Of a stretch of DNA of 45,771 bases, positions 1 to 8,434 are shown piece after piece. This DNA comes from a virus, in the IMG/VR virus record IMGVR_UViG_3300035183_000132, positions 1 to 45,771 of that record; one strand, 5' to 3'. The notes beneath the pieces were generated by a model. It was not told where the DNA came from and ran no database searches. It was given only the letters and a program-made list of their open reading frames with translations. Position 1 is the stretch's first letter, and every line of letters begins with the position of its first letter. The position numbers and the translations under genes were made by a program.

Positions 1-127
1 ATCGTAGCCTCGTTGCCGCGCTCAACGAGCTTGGTGAGTCTGTCTCATGGCGCTGGGACAAGCTCCCCGCGCAAGAACAGTTCCTCACCACCACGACCAC
101 CTTCACCTGCTTCTCAGGTGGCTTCGG
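1..127. repeat. Terminal direct repeat, copy 1 (circular overlap)
   Basis: These 127 bases are identical to 45645-45771, the last bases of the window. The terminase gene reads continuously from the end into the beginning, so this is the overlap of a circularly closed or circularly permuted assembly. The unique length is therefore 45644 bp. A length of exactly 127 is a common assembler k-mer size, so it probably does not represent a biological terminal repeat. Confidence 0.93.
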
Positions 128-1700
128 TACAGGCAAGACCACCGCACTGTGCGCCAAGATCATCCTGTTGCTGACCGCGATTCCCAACAACCTGGGGTAC
201 CTCGGTCGCCTCGACGGTAAGTCCCTCAGGCACTCCACGCTACAAACACTCTTGGAGCTTCTACCAAAGGAGTTCATCAAGAAGCACAATGAGCAGCAGG
301 GGTTGATCTACTTGGACCCAGATTGTGGTGGCTCCAAGCTCGTCTACGGCGACTTCAAGGACATCAACGACCTCAAGAACATCCCGCTTGGCTTCTTCGC
401 CATAGACCAGATGGAGGAGGTTCCCTACTCTGTCTGGGAGTACCTCGCCGGGCGCATCCGCCGCCGCGTCCCTGTCTTGACCCCCGATGGGCTACGACAG
501 TACTACGTCGCTGGCGCATGCCCCCGCAACTCGACACCGGAAGCCTTGGGACGACACTACGCCACCAGCAAGGAGGTTGCCACACGGACATGCGTTCTGT
601 GCGATGCCCAGCTTCCCCCATTCTCTGATGAGCGTATCGGTCCCAACCGTACACCAGCGTGGGACCTCATCGTGTACAGGCGCTACGGCTTCGGCGTGTG
701 CAACCCAGAGGGTCCCTCGCACTGGATATACAAGACCTTCTCCGGCCTTCCTGGGCAACACGGGATCAGCACAGGCTTACCTGACCACCAAGCCTTCCAC
801 GCCACGATCTACGACGGCCTCCGCGCAGGCTTCGTCGACACACCCTACGTCGAGAACCTTGAGACACTCTACGCGGCCAACAAGACCATGTGGGATCGGT
901 ACTTGTTGGGCAAGTGGGTCGAGGCCCAAGGTCTCGTGTACCCCATGTGGAGCCGCGAGCTACACGTTGTCCCTTACCAGTCTGTACGGTGGGACACCAA
1001 CCAGCCCATCGTCCAAGCCGGTCGTGGACACCTGTTCGAGTACATAGACCACGGCCTCACCGCTGCCACCGCCGTGGGATGGGTCTACACAGAGCAATGC
1101 GAGTGTGGCTGCAACAAGACCAACTACTACCTGGTCGATGAACACTACGAGGGTGGCAAGACCATCTCGTACCATGCGGCACAGATCAAGGCACACCGCA
1201 TGCGTCTGGGCAACCTGCCCATCCAGGCCACCTACCTCGACAGCCAAGCCTTCAGCAAGACCCTCATGGGCACCAAGGGCACACCGAAGGAGAACGAGTT
1301 GTTCAGTGTCGCCGACGAGTACGTTGAGTATGACATCTACCCTGTGCCCACGCAGAAGGACTGGAAGGTTGGCTACGATAGGCTCAGCCAACTCCTGATC
1401 GTTGACCAAGACCACGTTCACCCAGTCACAGGTATCAAAGGTGCTCCACACCTGCTGGTCTTCAACACTTGTACCAACTTCATCCAGGAGATCGAAACGC
1501 ACAAGTGGCGCATCGTTCGCAATGCGGCGGAGCCACGCCAGGATGAACCAGCAGATGGGCATGACCACCACATGGACGGCATCAATGGCTTCCTCGCCTC
1601 ACGCCCTGCGGATGTGATTGCCTTCACTCCCCCTGCGGAGCCTGACTGGACTCAAGAACTCGACATGTTTGACACGACCACCACACACATGGCGGCATAG
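1..1700 (+). CDS. terL: Terminase large subunit (5' end lies at the window end)
   Basis: This is the ATP-driven motor that threads phage DNA into the prohead through the portal and cuts it. The start codon is at 45632 and the gene crosses the circular join, giving a protein of 570 residues. The Walker A motif GGFGTGKT is at residues 44-51 and a Walker B-like FFAIDQMEE at about 136-144. The C-terminal RNase H-like nuclease shows acidic residues in YIDHG (D354), YLDSQ (D418) and HHMDG (D530). Two short cysteine patches (CVLC, CECGC) are unusual and may bind metal. The portal starts directly after the stop codon. Motifs and context make the call secure. The packaging strategy (pac or cos) cannot be read from the gene. 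Confidence 0.95.
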   Translation, partial: RSLVAALNELGESVSWRWDKLPAQEQFLTTTTTFTCFSGGFGTGKTTALCAKIILLLTAIPNNLGYLGRLDGKSLRHSTLQTLLELLPKEFIKKHNEQQGLIYLDPDCGGSKLVYGDFKDINDLKNIPLGFFAIDQMEEVPYSVWEYLAGRIRRRVPVLTPDGLRQYYVAGACPRNSTPEALGRHYATSKEVATRTCVLCDAQLPPFSDERIGPNRTPAWDLIVYRRYGFGVCNPEGPSHWIYKTFSGLPGQHGISTGLPDHQAFHATIYDGLRAGFVDTPYVENLETLYAANKTMWDRYLLGKWVEAQGLVYPMWSRELHVVPYQSVRWDTNQPIVQAGRGHLFEYIDHGLTAATAVGWVYTEQCECGCNKTNYYLVDEHYEGGKTISYHAAQIKAHRMRLGNLPIQATYLDSQAFSKTLMGTKGTPKENELFSVADEYVEYDIYPVPTQKDWKVGYDRLSQLLIVDQDHVHPVTGIKGAPHLLVFNTCTNFIQEIETHKWRIVRNAAEPRQDEPADGHDHHMDGINGFLASRPADVIAFTPPAEPDWTQELDMFDTTTTHMAA

Positions 1701-3854
1701 ATGGCTGACATAGACACTAGACAGGGACACTACGACAACTCCGGCGCACCGACAAGCGAGTTGCAGCAACTTCAGAACTACTTCAAGGTGTGGGCCAACG
1801 CCACGGACATCGCACGCCAGAAGTTCCGTCGGGACTACGAGTACACTGAGGGTAATGGCAAGCAGTGGACACCCGCCGACAGGCAGGAGGTCCGCAAGTC
1901 CAAGCGCCCCGTCCTAGAGTTCAACCAGATTCTCCCGCAAGTCGAGTTCGTCTCCGGCCTACAGCGTGACATGCGCCTGGACTTCAAGCTCCTCCCACGC
2001 TCCTTCGAGGACGTGCGCCTGAGCGAGATTGCCAGCGCCACGCTCAAGGCGACCTACGACTTTGCCCGCATCCACCGCACCACGGATCAAGTCTTCGACG
2101 ACGGCACCATCTGTGGCCTCGGTGTGTGGGAGGTCCTCCACACCTTCGACGATGCCGATGACCTCCTGTGGGGCGACATCACGGTCACGCGCATCAACCC
2201 CATGGCCTTCATCTACGACCCCTGGTCCATTAGGCACGACATGCAAGATGGTACCTTCATGGGCAAGGCCACGTGGCTCGACTTCGAGACCTTCAAGCAA
2301 CGCTACCCCAAGTTCGCCCATCTCGCCTCGCCCGGTGAGTGGCTCCCTCGGCAGAACACGCTCGTCGGCGCAAGCGATGACCTCGGCACAGGTCCCAACC
2401 TTATCTCCGAGTTATGGGACCAATCCACGGGTCGTATTCGCTTGCTGACCATGTGGTGCAAGAAACCCACGCAGATCGTGGTCCTGGTTGATGAGCGCAC
2501 AGGCATGGTACAGGAGTTCAAGTCCAAGGACGATGCTGACGCACACCTCGCCAGCCTCGTCCACATGGCAGGGCAGGAGGCCGTCAAGCCCTTCCAGATC
2601 ATCACGCTTGGCTCCACAGCTACAATTGCCGACGCTCAAACAGGTCTGCCCATCGTCAACCCACAGACCGGTGCCCCGCAAGAGTTCGCCAACGCTGAGG
2701 TCGCTCAGGCTCACCTCAACGCACTGAGCCAGCACGCGGGCATGCAGGTGTTCGAGCGGTACAAGGTCATCACACGCCAGGCCAAGAAACCATATTGGTA
2801 CGAGATGGTCTACTGGCAAATCCTGGACAGTGGCCCCTCGCCCTTCCAGGATCGTAACTACCCCTTTGTCCCCTACATCTCCCGTCGCTTTGCCGACGAC
2901 CCCGAGTCCATCATGGGCATCGTGCGTAACCTGCACGACCCCCAAGATGAGTACAACAAGCGTTACAGTAACTTACTGGCGCACCTGAACAGTTCCAGCC
3001 ACAGCGGGTGGCTCAACCGCAAATCAGGCGGTGCAAACAAGCTCGAACTCGAACTCATGGGGTCCAAGCCCGGTGTCGTGGTCGAGTACGCCACTGTGCC
3101 CCCACAGCAAATCCACCCCGTGGAGATGTCGCAGGGGCACTTCGCCATGCTCCAAACCTCGGAGCGTAACATCCTCCGCACCAGCAGCATCAATGCGGAG
3201 ATGATCGGCATGACCACGCAACAGACTGTCTCCGGTCGTGCCATCAAGGCCCGTCAGGCTGGTGGTGCCACCGCGCTCAAGGCACGCTTCCGCAGCTTCG
3301 AGGAAGCACAGTTGGACTTGGCCCGCATGGTCTTCTCGCGCATCCAGCAGTTCTATCCACCCGAGAAGATCAAGCGCATCATCGGTGTCGCCGAGTTGTC
3401 CTCGCCACTTGGCGCTGCCGGACAACCCGTCTTCACAGACCCCGTTTCCGGCATGCCCGTTCCAGATGATGTCATTCTACAGTACCTGAAGAAGGTCACG
3501 AACATAGACTTCGACATCACCTTTGCATCACAGCCCTACACGCCTACAGAGCGTGAGGCTCAGTTCCAGACTGCCCTGCAGATCGCTGGTCTCGTGACAC
3601 AGAGCGGGCGTGCCATTGGCCCAGCCACCTTCCACGCACTCATAGACATGGCGGACATGCCCACCAAGCTGGCCACGGCCCTCAAGATGGACTCCATATT
3701 GCCACCCGTGGCCCCGCCAAACCCACATGCTCAGCAGGCCATCATGCAACGTCAACCCGCCAATGGTGACGGTCAATCAATAGGAGGAGGAAATGATCTC
3801 AGCACAGAGAGGAAGGCCGAAGCCGCGCAGGAGCGCTCCCAAAGCACTGGGTAA
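1701..3854 (+). CDS. Portal protein, P22-like
   Basis: This 717-residue protein forms the dodecameric ring at one capsid vertex through which DNA enters and leaves. It starts immediately after the terL stop, as portals usually do. The N-terminal half has the pattern of P22-type portals: an early helical segment with EYTEGNGKQW, then KSKRPVLEFNQI, then DFKLLPRS, and a stem/crown region rich in Gln and Ala towards the C-terminus. The length matches the P22 portal family (about 700 residues), which is longer than siphovirus portals. A P22-like portal supports a short-tailed virion. The family assignment is by pattern recognition, not by a search. Confidence 0.9.
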   Translation: MADIDTRQGHYDNSGAPTSELQQLQNYFKVWANATDIARQKFRRDYEYTEGNGKQWTPADRQEVRKSKRPVLEFNQILPQVEFVSGLQRDMRLDFKLLPRSFEDVRLSEIASATLKATYDFARIHRTTDQVFDDGTICGLGVWEVLHTFDDADDLLWGDITVTRINPMAFIYDPWSIRHDMQDGTFMGKATWLDFETFKQRYPKFAHLASPGEWLPRQNTLVGASDDLGTGPNLISELWDQSTGRIRLLTMWCKKPTQIVVLVDERTGMVQEFKSKDDADAHLASLVHMAGQEAVKPFQIITLGSTATIADAQTGLPIVNPQTGAPQEFANAEVAQAHLNALSQHAGMQVFERYKVITRQAKKPYWYEMVYWQILDSGPSPFQDRNYPFVPYISRRFADDPESIMGIVRNLHDPQDEYNKRYSNLLAHLNSSSHSGWLNRKSGGANKLELELMGSKPGVVVEYATVPPQQIHPVEMSQGHFAMLQTSERNILRTSSINAEMIGMTTQQTVSGRAIKARQAGGATALKARFRSFEEAQLDLARMVFSRIQQFYPPEKIKRIIGVAELSSPLGAAGQPVFTDPVSGMPVPDDVILQYLKKVTNIDFDITFASQPYTPTEREAQFQTALQIAGLVTQSGRAIGPATFHALIDMADMPTKLATALKMDSILPPVAPPNPHAQQAIMQRQPANGDGQSIGGGNDLSTERKAEAAQERSQSTG

Positions 3855-3936
3855 ACCACGCATCCAGATGATGCCTCGTGGGTCAGGCTTGAGCGCCAAA
3901 CAGAAGATGGGGTTTGGCTTCGCCCGCTCACGATAA
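3793..3936 (+). CDS. Small basic protein, 47 aa
   Basis: A 47-residue reading frame begins at ATG 3793 behind a very strong ribosome site, GGAGGAGG at 3783-3790. It overlaps the 3' end of the portal gene in another frame. The product is very basic and glycine-rich (RGRPKPRRS near the N-terminus, KQKMGFGFARSR at the C-terminus). No family is recognised. The strong Shine-Dalgarno sequence is the main support that it is translated. A role in the head or in nucleic-acid binding would be a guess. Confidence 0.6.
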   Translation: MISAQRGRPKPRRSAPKALGKPRIQMMPRGSGLSAKQKMGFGFARSR

Positions 3937-3975
3937 CCGCGCTAGATAACCGCGATGCCAACTTCGATAACCGCG
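3932..3975 (+). repeat. Three copies of GATAACCGCG
   Basis: The decamer GATAACCGCG occurs at 3932-3941, 3945-3954 and 3966-3975. The first copy contains the stop codon of the preceding small gene and the third lies just inside the next one (ATG 3955). The second copy directly precedes that ATG. It could be a regulatory site or simple slippage. Confidence 0.6.
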
Positions 3976-4212
3976 CCTGATAAACTTATAGACAGTCCTG
4001 TACTACCGAAGCCTGTCCCCGCGCAGGGACCCACCGACCTCAAGCGTCAGGTGGACGCAGCCGCACTGACTGTCCTGCTACAGCGTGTACAGGATGCAAA
4101 GAATAGCGGTGCAGTCAACGTTGCAGTCAATGTGGACTTCCTCCTCGAACTCTTGCGAGGTAGCCACGAGGCCGTGAGAAGCCTCAATTGGAAACTCAAC
4201 ACGGAGATTTAA
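3955..4212 (+). CDS. Hypothetical protein, 85 aa
   Basis: This 85-residue protein is predicted to be helical in its second half (QVDAAALTVLLQRVQ, then NVDFLLELLRGSHEAVR). It lies between the portal and scaffold regions in a tightly packed late operon. The ATG has no good purine-rich ribosome site and is preceded by the GATAACCGCG repeat, so the exact start is uncertain. No family is recognised. Position suggests a head-assembly or minor structural role. Confidence 0.6.
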   Translation: MPTSITAPDKLIDSPVLPKPVPAQGPTDLKRQVDAAALTVLLQRVQDAKNSGAVNVAVNVDFLLELLRGSHEAVRSLNWKLNTEI

Positions 4213-4213
4213 C

Positions 4214-4378
4214 ATGGCAGTCAAACACACTCAGGTAAAGGGTACATACAACCAGAAGTCGAAGGACAGCGACACGCAGGACCCGCGCAAATTCGGCAAC
4301 TGCTTCCATAAATCCACGGATGTTGATGCCAACAAGCATCAGTCGATCAATAAACCCAAGGACTCCGGCTCCGTGTAG
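4214..4378 (+). CDS. Small hydrophilic protein, 54 aa
   Basis: An ATG at 4214, one base after the preceding stop codon, opens a 54-residue frame ending at 4378. The product is strongly hydrophilic, rich in Lys, Asp, Ser and Asn, with a single Cys (FGNCFHK). No domain is recognised. Support comes from close spacing on both sides (the next ATG is at 4386) and continuity of the operon. Confidence 0.55.
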   Translation: MAVKHTQVKGTYNQKSKDSDTQDPRKFGNCFHKSTDVDANKHQSINKPKDSGSV

Positions 4379-4385
4379 GTGACAT

Positions 4386-4835
4386 ATGGCAGAGCAAGAG
4401 CTGTGCGATGAAGCCCAGTTTCTTGATCTCCTGAGGGCCGAAGTAAAGACGTGGCAACGGCGTCTCAAACTACGTGACTGGAACATAGAGGTATGTGTCA
4501 GGCGCTACAGTGACATGCCCGACGATGCCATTGCCACCATCGAGACTTTCGACGAGCGCAAGGATGCTCGCATCAGTGTCTTGGCTCCCTGTGACTTACC
4601 CCTACTGAAGGACCAGTTCTTCGGCTCCGAAGCCTCGAACTACAGTCTCAGTATCGTACACGAGTTACTACACTTACACTTATTACCACTCTCGTCATAC
4701 GAGGATCAATCGAAGCGCATCGCCGAGGAGCAAGCCATCAATGCTATCTCACGTGCGCTGATTGATGCATACACACCCACATCGAAGCCTGTTGTCCCTC
4801 CGGCACCAGCACACGATGTGGGCCACTACATGTAA
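4386..4835 (+). CDS. Zincin-like metalloprotease fold protein (HExxH), 149 aa
   Basis: The protein carries IVHELLHLHLLPL at about residues 97-109, a typical HExxH zinc-protease motif. It is followed about 20 residues later by EEQAINAISRAL, which could supply the third ligand. The N-terminal part contains LKLRDWNIEV, as in small SprT-like or phage minimal zincins. The likely role is a Zn-dependent peptidase acting on virion precursors, because the next genes encode scaffold and major capsid protein. That role is inferred from position. The HExxH motif itself is directly visible. Confidence 0.7.
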   Translation: MAEQELCDEAQFLDLLRAEVKTWQRRLKLRDWNIEVCVRRYSDMPDDAIATIETFDERKDARISVLAPCDLPLLKDQFFGSEASNYSLSIVHELLHLHLLPLSSYEDQSKRIAEEQAINAISRALIDAYTPTSKPVVPPAPAHDVGHYM

Positions 4836-4901
4836 TCGGGCGAATCTGTCTGGTCGCCGCAGACACCACGTCGTCGGTGGTTTACGGACGAAGGAGGATC
4901 A

Positions 4902-5885
4902 ATGCAAATCGTGGACAATGCCCCGGAGATGGACCCCAATAGCCCTGAGTTTGGGAAGATACTGGCTCAGATGTCTGCCCAGACGGTGGAGAAGGAAGCA
5001 GAGCAAACGGACGTAAAGGAAGAGGCGTCGTCGGCCCCGCCTGCTCCACAACCCGACCAACCTGCCCCAGAGGAGAAACACGAGGAGCAGGAAGAGGAAA
5101 CACCGGAGAAACTCAAGGCTCGCATCCGTGGTCTCCAAGCTGAGTTGACACGGAGGAAGGGCAACGCCGAGAAGGTCAGTGAACTCGAAGCCCAACTGGC
5201 TCGTGTTCAGAGCCAACTCGATACGTTGACCAAGGCCCCGCGCCAGCAGGAGGAGACCATCGAGGACCTTGTGCGGAAGCTCGATGACAAAGCACTCGTC
5301 TCCAAGGAAGTTGACTGGAACGACGAGTTGACGGATGCACGGACACGCTATGCCCAGGCTGAGGAACGTGGTGACGAGAAGGCGATGGAACGCCACGCCT
5401 CCCGCATCATGTATGCCAAGAAGGTCTTGGCTGCACTGAAGGCAGAGTCCAGCGAGAGACGCGAACGTAAACAGCTTGAAGCGGAACAGCTTCGTACCGA
5501 GCAAGCGAAGGTCAAGGCTGAACTCGAAAGCATGTATTCACTTGTCATGCAGAACTTCCCTGAGTTCAAGGACCAGAACTCGGACTTGTGGAAGGCTGGC
5601 AAGGCGGCATACGATGCCAACCCTGAGTTGATGAAGCGCCTTGGCCCCGCCAGCGAGATTGTCGCTGCGGCGGTCGCCGTGCTCGAAAACCCGCACCTGG
5701 TGAAGGGCAAGACCGAAGCTGAAGCGCGGAAAGCCGTTGTCTCCAAGTTGGAGAGTGGACTCAAGAAGTCCCTCCAAGTTGGAGCAACGTCACCAACTAC
5801 AGCACGAATCCCGATCCCATCGGTTGATACGAGCGAGGGCCTCGCTCAGTTCAATGCCCTGGTGGATCGGCTCAAAGGTGGATAA
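4902..5885 (+). CDS. Scaffolding protein
   Basis: A 327-residue, highly charged protein lies directly upstream of the major capsid gene. It has an acidic, Pro- and Gln-rich N-terminus (residues 1-65), then a long predicted coiled coil with heptad-like Leu spacing (LKARIRGLQAELTRR, then VSELEAQLARVQSQLDTL), a charged helical middle and a compact C-terminal end. This layout is typical of phage scaffolds that guide procapsid assembly and then leave or are degraded. The start is fixed by GGAGG six bases before ATG 4902. A zincin-like protein just upstream could take part in maturation. Confidence 0.8.
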   Translation: MQIVDNAPEMDPNSPEFGKILAQMSAQTVEKEAEQTDVKEEASSAPPAPQPDQPAPEEKHEEQEEETPEKLKARIRGLQAELTRRKGNAEKVSELEAQLARVQSQLDTLTKAPRQQEETIEDLVRKLDDKALVSKEVDWNDELTDARTRYAQAEERGDEKAMERHASRIMYAKKVLAALKAESSERRERKQLEAEQLRTEQAKVKAELESMYSLVMQNFPEFKDQNSDLWKAGKAAYDANPELMKRLGPASEIVAAAVAVLENPHLVKGKTEAEARKAVVSKLESGLKKSLQVGATSPTTARIPIPSVDTSEGLAQFNALVDRLKGG

Positions 5886-5890
5886 CGACT

Positions 5891-6901
5891 ATGCCAGTAA
5901 ACCTGACTACTAACTTCACTGATAGCACTGCGTCTGATGCGACGCAATCTATCTTCAACACGCTCCTGCTGGTTCGAGGCACCTACGCCTTGATCCATCA
6001 GGTACCCGTCAAGAAGTACAGCCTCTCCCGCCGTTCCGGCAAGACCATGATCTGGCGTCGGTATGAGGCGTTGCCGCTGGCAACCACGGCCCTGGCTGAA
6101 GGTACGAATCCGTCTGGCCTGTCCAAGACGAAGACCGATGTGGCGGCCACCATTGCCCCGTATGGGAGCTTCATCGAGGACTCGGACATGGTGATCGATA
6201 CCCAGCCTGACCCCCACACCTTGGAGAATGTGGAGTTGTTGGGACAACAGATGGGTGAGACGTTCGATGCGTTGTATCGTGATCTCTTCTCCAACGCAAC
6301 GAACATTGTGTACTCTAGCGGGTCGAGCACACTGACCGTCGATCAGATCGTGGACCGCAACGACCTTGATCGTGCCTACAGGCTGCTCAAGGTCAACAAA
6401 GCTCGTACCTTCTCGCCCATGATTATGGCTGGTCAGAATGTGGGCACCGGCCCTGTGATGCCGTCGTACTGGGCCATGTGCGATGAGCGTGTGGCCTTCG
6501 ACCTGCGTCACATCGAGGGATTCCTGCTCCCGTCTGAGTACAGCCAGAAGACTGGTATCCTGGCAGGCGAGTTCGGGGCAGATAAGAACGGTATCCGCTT
6601 CCTGTGCTCGCCCAACGGGTACTACCTGCCTGGTGCCAACGGTCAGACCGCCGCATCCACGCTGGTGAAGAACACGAGTGGCTACGTTGATGTCTACTCG
6701 ATCTTCATCTGTGGTCAGGAGTGTGTCGGTGGCGTCAACTTGGCCAACGGCAACGGTGGTGTCATCCGCAAGGCTCTTGGGTCTGCGGGTACTGCGGACC
6801 CCTTGAACATGCGGGCCACCGTCGGGTGGAAGAAGTATGATGCCCGCGCCATTCTGAATCAGAACTTCATGGTCGAGATTCAGACGGCTGTCAGCCTGTA
6901 A
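5891..6901 (+). CDS. Major capsid protein, N4-gp56-like
   Basis: This 336-residue protein resembles the N4-gp56 family of HK97-fold capsid proteins. It has an N-terminal LTTNFTDSTASDATQ arm, a strand-rich region SGKTMIWRRYEALPLAT, the segment YGSFIEDSDMVIDTQPDP followed by a long helix (LENVELLGQQMGETFDALY), and an acidic-to-hydrophobic C-terminal strand ending in QNFMVEIQTAVSL. It follows the scaffold by five bases. Length and order fit the family, which occurs mainly in podoviruses. Fold assignment is by pattern and context. Confidence 0.87.
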   Translation: MPVNLTTNFTDSTASDATQSIFNTLLLVRGTYALIHQVPVKKYSLSRRSGKTMIWRRYEALPLATTALAEGTNPSGLSKTKTDVAATIAPYGSFIEDSDMVIDTQPDPHTLENVELLGQQMGETFDALYRDLFSNATNIVYSSGSSTLTVDQIVDRNDLDRAYRLLKVNKARTFSPMIMAGQNVGTGPVMPSYWAMCDERVAFDLRHIEGFLLPSEYSQKTGILAGEFGADKNGIRFLCSPNGYYLPGANGQTAASTLVKNTSGYVDVYSIFICGQECVGGVNLANGNGGVIRKALGSAGTADPLNMRATVGWKKYDARAILNQNFMVEIQTAVSL

Positions 6902-6910
6902 GGAGACAGT

Positions 6911-7174
6911 ATGCCCGAATTCTATATGGTCACATTGAATGGAGTACCGCTCAACCGTTGGCTCACACGCAGCGAAGCCGAAGCAATGGCCGAGCGTTGG
7001 CAAGGCCAGCACGGAGGCTACCGTGGTGGCCAAGGTCTCCTCAAACACAAGGACCGTGGAGATTGGGTCGAAGTCAAGCGCGATGTCCTCGCCGAGCGGG
7101 AATGGGATGAGCGGTTCAAGACCGCTCGTGCGGGGGATCGCCAAACAATCACTTATCAAGAAAGGATAGACTGA
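6911..7174 (+). CDS. Hypothetical protein, 87 aa
   Basis: An 87-residue charged protein (TRSEAEAMAERWQGQHGG near the middle) follows the capsid gene behind a good AAGGAG ribosome site. Its TGA stop overlaps the ATG of the next gene by one base, showing translational coupling. No family is recognised. A minor head protein is a reasonable inference from its place. Confidence 0.65.
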   Translation: MPEFYMVTLNGVPLNRWLTRSEAEAMAERWQGQHGGYRGGQGLLKHKDRGDWVEVKRDVLAEREWDERFKTARAGDRQTITYQERID

Positions 7175-7479
7175 TGTCTCAACCCAAGGTGGTCATGGAC
7201 AAGGATGGTTACAGGGTCCGCCTGCGTAACCTCTCGCATGCACTTGAGGGCTGCATCGTCGATGGAACGACGGGGGCCGAGATCAGGTACACGCTTGAGC
7301 CAAACAGGTGGACGAAGGTACACCCTGCGGTGTACGACATGCTCAAGCGGAAGTTCGATACCATACGCGAAGTCGAAGTCCCCGACTGGGACCCAGGTGG
7401 CGATGGGCAGGCTCCGGTACAGCGCAATCGCACCGAGGCTCAGCAAGCCTACATCATGGAGTTCCGAGAGAAGGAATAA
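7174..7479 (+). CDS. Hypothetical head protein, 101 aa
   Basis: This 101-residue protein starts on the last base of the previous stop codon. The middle contains TLEPNRWTKVHPAVYDMLKRKF and the C-terminus QQAYIMEFREKE. The position between major capsid and tail or fibre genes, and the small size, resemble head-completion or decoration proteins, but no specific family is recognised. The gene is followed by a 57-base spacer with a new ribosome site for the next gene. Confidence 0.65.
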   Translation: MSQPKVVMDKDGYRVRLRNLSHALEGCIVDGTTGAEIRYTLEPNRWTKVHPAVYDMLKRKFDTIREVEVPDWDPGGDGQAPVQRNRTEAQQAYIMEFREKE

Positions 7480-7536
7480 CCTCAACAGGGATCGGCGGGT
7501 GTGACTCGCCCGCCGCATACCCTCAAGGAGTCATAT

Positions 7537-8187
7537 ATGTTTAAGCATGATAGTGCATTCGTCTGGCGGCCTGGTCGGTTGTACATCCCTGCCGTGCAGT
7601 TTACTGGTCTCACGGTGGGGGCTATCAATGAGGGTGGTACGAACAACTGGGCTATTGGCCGGAAGTGGACGAACACTGGTGAAACTGTAAACGCTGCGCT
7701 CGCGGCAAGTGGCCTATTCGGTATACAGTACGATTCAACAAGCGACTCGCTTGACACCGACATCATGATTCCATACGACCTCGACCCACAGAAAAATGTG
7801 TATGTACGTGTCGTGTGGACATCCGGTTCAACGAGCACATCGGATACAATTACGTGGCGTGTTACGCATCAGGTGCTTATTCCAAATCAAACACAGCTTA
7901 CGCTGGGGATGAGCGAGTTAGATAAGATCATCCCTCTACAGAACTATCCGTCTTCGTCATCGTTCGTACTTTGCAAGACGGATTGGGGCATCATCACACC
8001 TGGTGTTATAAAAGAATATGCCGAACATTGGCACCTGGCAGTGTATCTCAACGCATTCTCAATGTCCGCAGCAAAGTTCTTGCTCGGTCTTGAGATTGCC
8101 TACACCCCACGCCGCCTCTATGGTGGAGATGGGATGCTCAAGCCCGCTGATTTCCCTGTCCGTACACTGAGTAAGCAGTACTCGTAA
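7537..8187 (+). CDS. Virion structural protein, 216 aa
   Basis: A 216-residue strand-rich protein begins at ATG 7537 behind AAGGAG. An in-frame GTG at 7501 is less likely because it has no ribosome site. The C-terminal half contains ALAASGLFGIQYDST, NVYVRVVWTSGST and AKFLLGLEIAYTPRRLYGG, a beta-sandwich-like pattern common in phage head-fibre or decoration proteins. The gene ends just before a hairpin at 8197-8221. The exact role is unknown. Confidence 0.65.
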   Translation: MFKHDSAFVWRPGRLYIPAVQFTGLTVGAINEGGTNNWAIGRKWTNTGETVNAALAASGLFGIQYDSTSDSLDTDIMIPYDLDPQKNVYVRVVWTSGSTSTSDTITWRVTHQVLIPNQTQLTLGMSELDKIIPLQNYPSSSSFVLCKTDWGIITPGVIKEYAEHWHLAVYLNAFSMSAAKFLLGLEIAYTPRRLYGGDGMLKPADFPVRTLSKQYS

Positions 8188-8196
8188 TATATAACT

Positions 8197-8221
8197 GGGG
8201 GTACGCCCCGTGCGTACCCCC
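8197..8221 (+). terminator. Strong hairpin after structural gene
   Basis: The inverted repeat GGGGGTACGC / GCGTACCCCC (8197-8206 and 8212-8221, loop CCCGT) follows the stop codon at 8187. There is no clear T-run after it, so it may act as a weak terminator, an RNA processing signal or an mRNA-stability element for the abundant capsid transcripts upstream. Confidence 0.6.
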
Positions 8222-8239
8222 TTCCTACATGGAGGGTCT

Positions 8240-8374
8240 ATGCCACTGAAGAGTGGTAAGTCCAAGAAAGTCATCAGTGCGAACATCCGTGAGTTGATGG
8301 AGTCTGGTCGTCCACAGAAGCAGGCTGTTGCCATTGCCATGAAGAAGGCTGGGTTGTCCAAGCGTGGGAAGTAG
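8240..8374 (+). CDS. DUF6496-like small basic protein, 44 aa
   Basis: A 44-residue, Lys-rich protein starts at ATG 8240 behind GGAGGG. The sequence has the pattern [12 protein letters not shown], then [18 protein letters not shown], which matches a small family of unknown function (DUF6496) widespread in phages and some bacteria. Its function is not established; the basic character suggests nucleic-acid contact. Pattern recognition is good despite the short length. Confidence 0.75.
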   Translation: MPLKSGKSKKVISANIRELMESGRPQKQAVAIAMKKAGLSKRGK

Positions 8375-8400
8375 ACACAGATTTTTACCAAATGGGCCAT

Positions 8401-8418
8401 TTTTACCGTACGGTAAAA
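8401..8418. promoter_or_regulatory. Perfect 18-bp palindrome (possible operator)
   Basis: TTTTACCGTACGGTAAAA at 8401-8418 is a perfect palindrome in the 60-base gap between the DUF6496-like gene and the gene at 8435. A partial copy of the half site (TTTTTACC) lies just upstream at 8383-8390. It may be an operator, a small hairpin in the mRNA or a weak promoter element. Only the symmetry is seen. Confidence 0.5.
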
Positions 8419-8434
8419 GTGTGTGGAGTAAGCC

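Noticed and set aside
1-127. Biological direct terminal repeats
   Set aside because: The length is a standard assembler k-mer and the repeat lies within a coding region. An assembly overlap of a circular or permuted genome is more likely.
960-1571. 203-codon minus-strand frame inside terL
   Set aside because: It is antisense to conserved nuclease motifs of the terminase. Composition (many V, D, L) is typical of an antisense shadow.
5846-7159. 437-codon open frame on the minus strand
   Set aside because: It lies antisense to the scaffold end and the whole major capsid gene, has no ribosome site and no recognisable domain. It is explained by the codon bias of the capsid gene.
8197-8221. Full rho-independent terminator after the 216-residue structural gene
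   Set aside because: The stem is strong but lacks a T-run, and the genes downstream continue in the same direction without an obvious new promoter. It is kept only as a hairpin.
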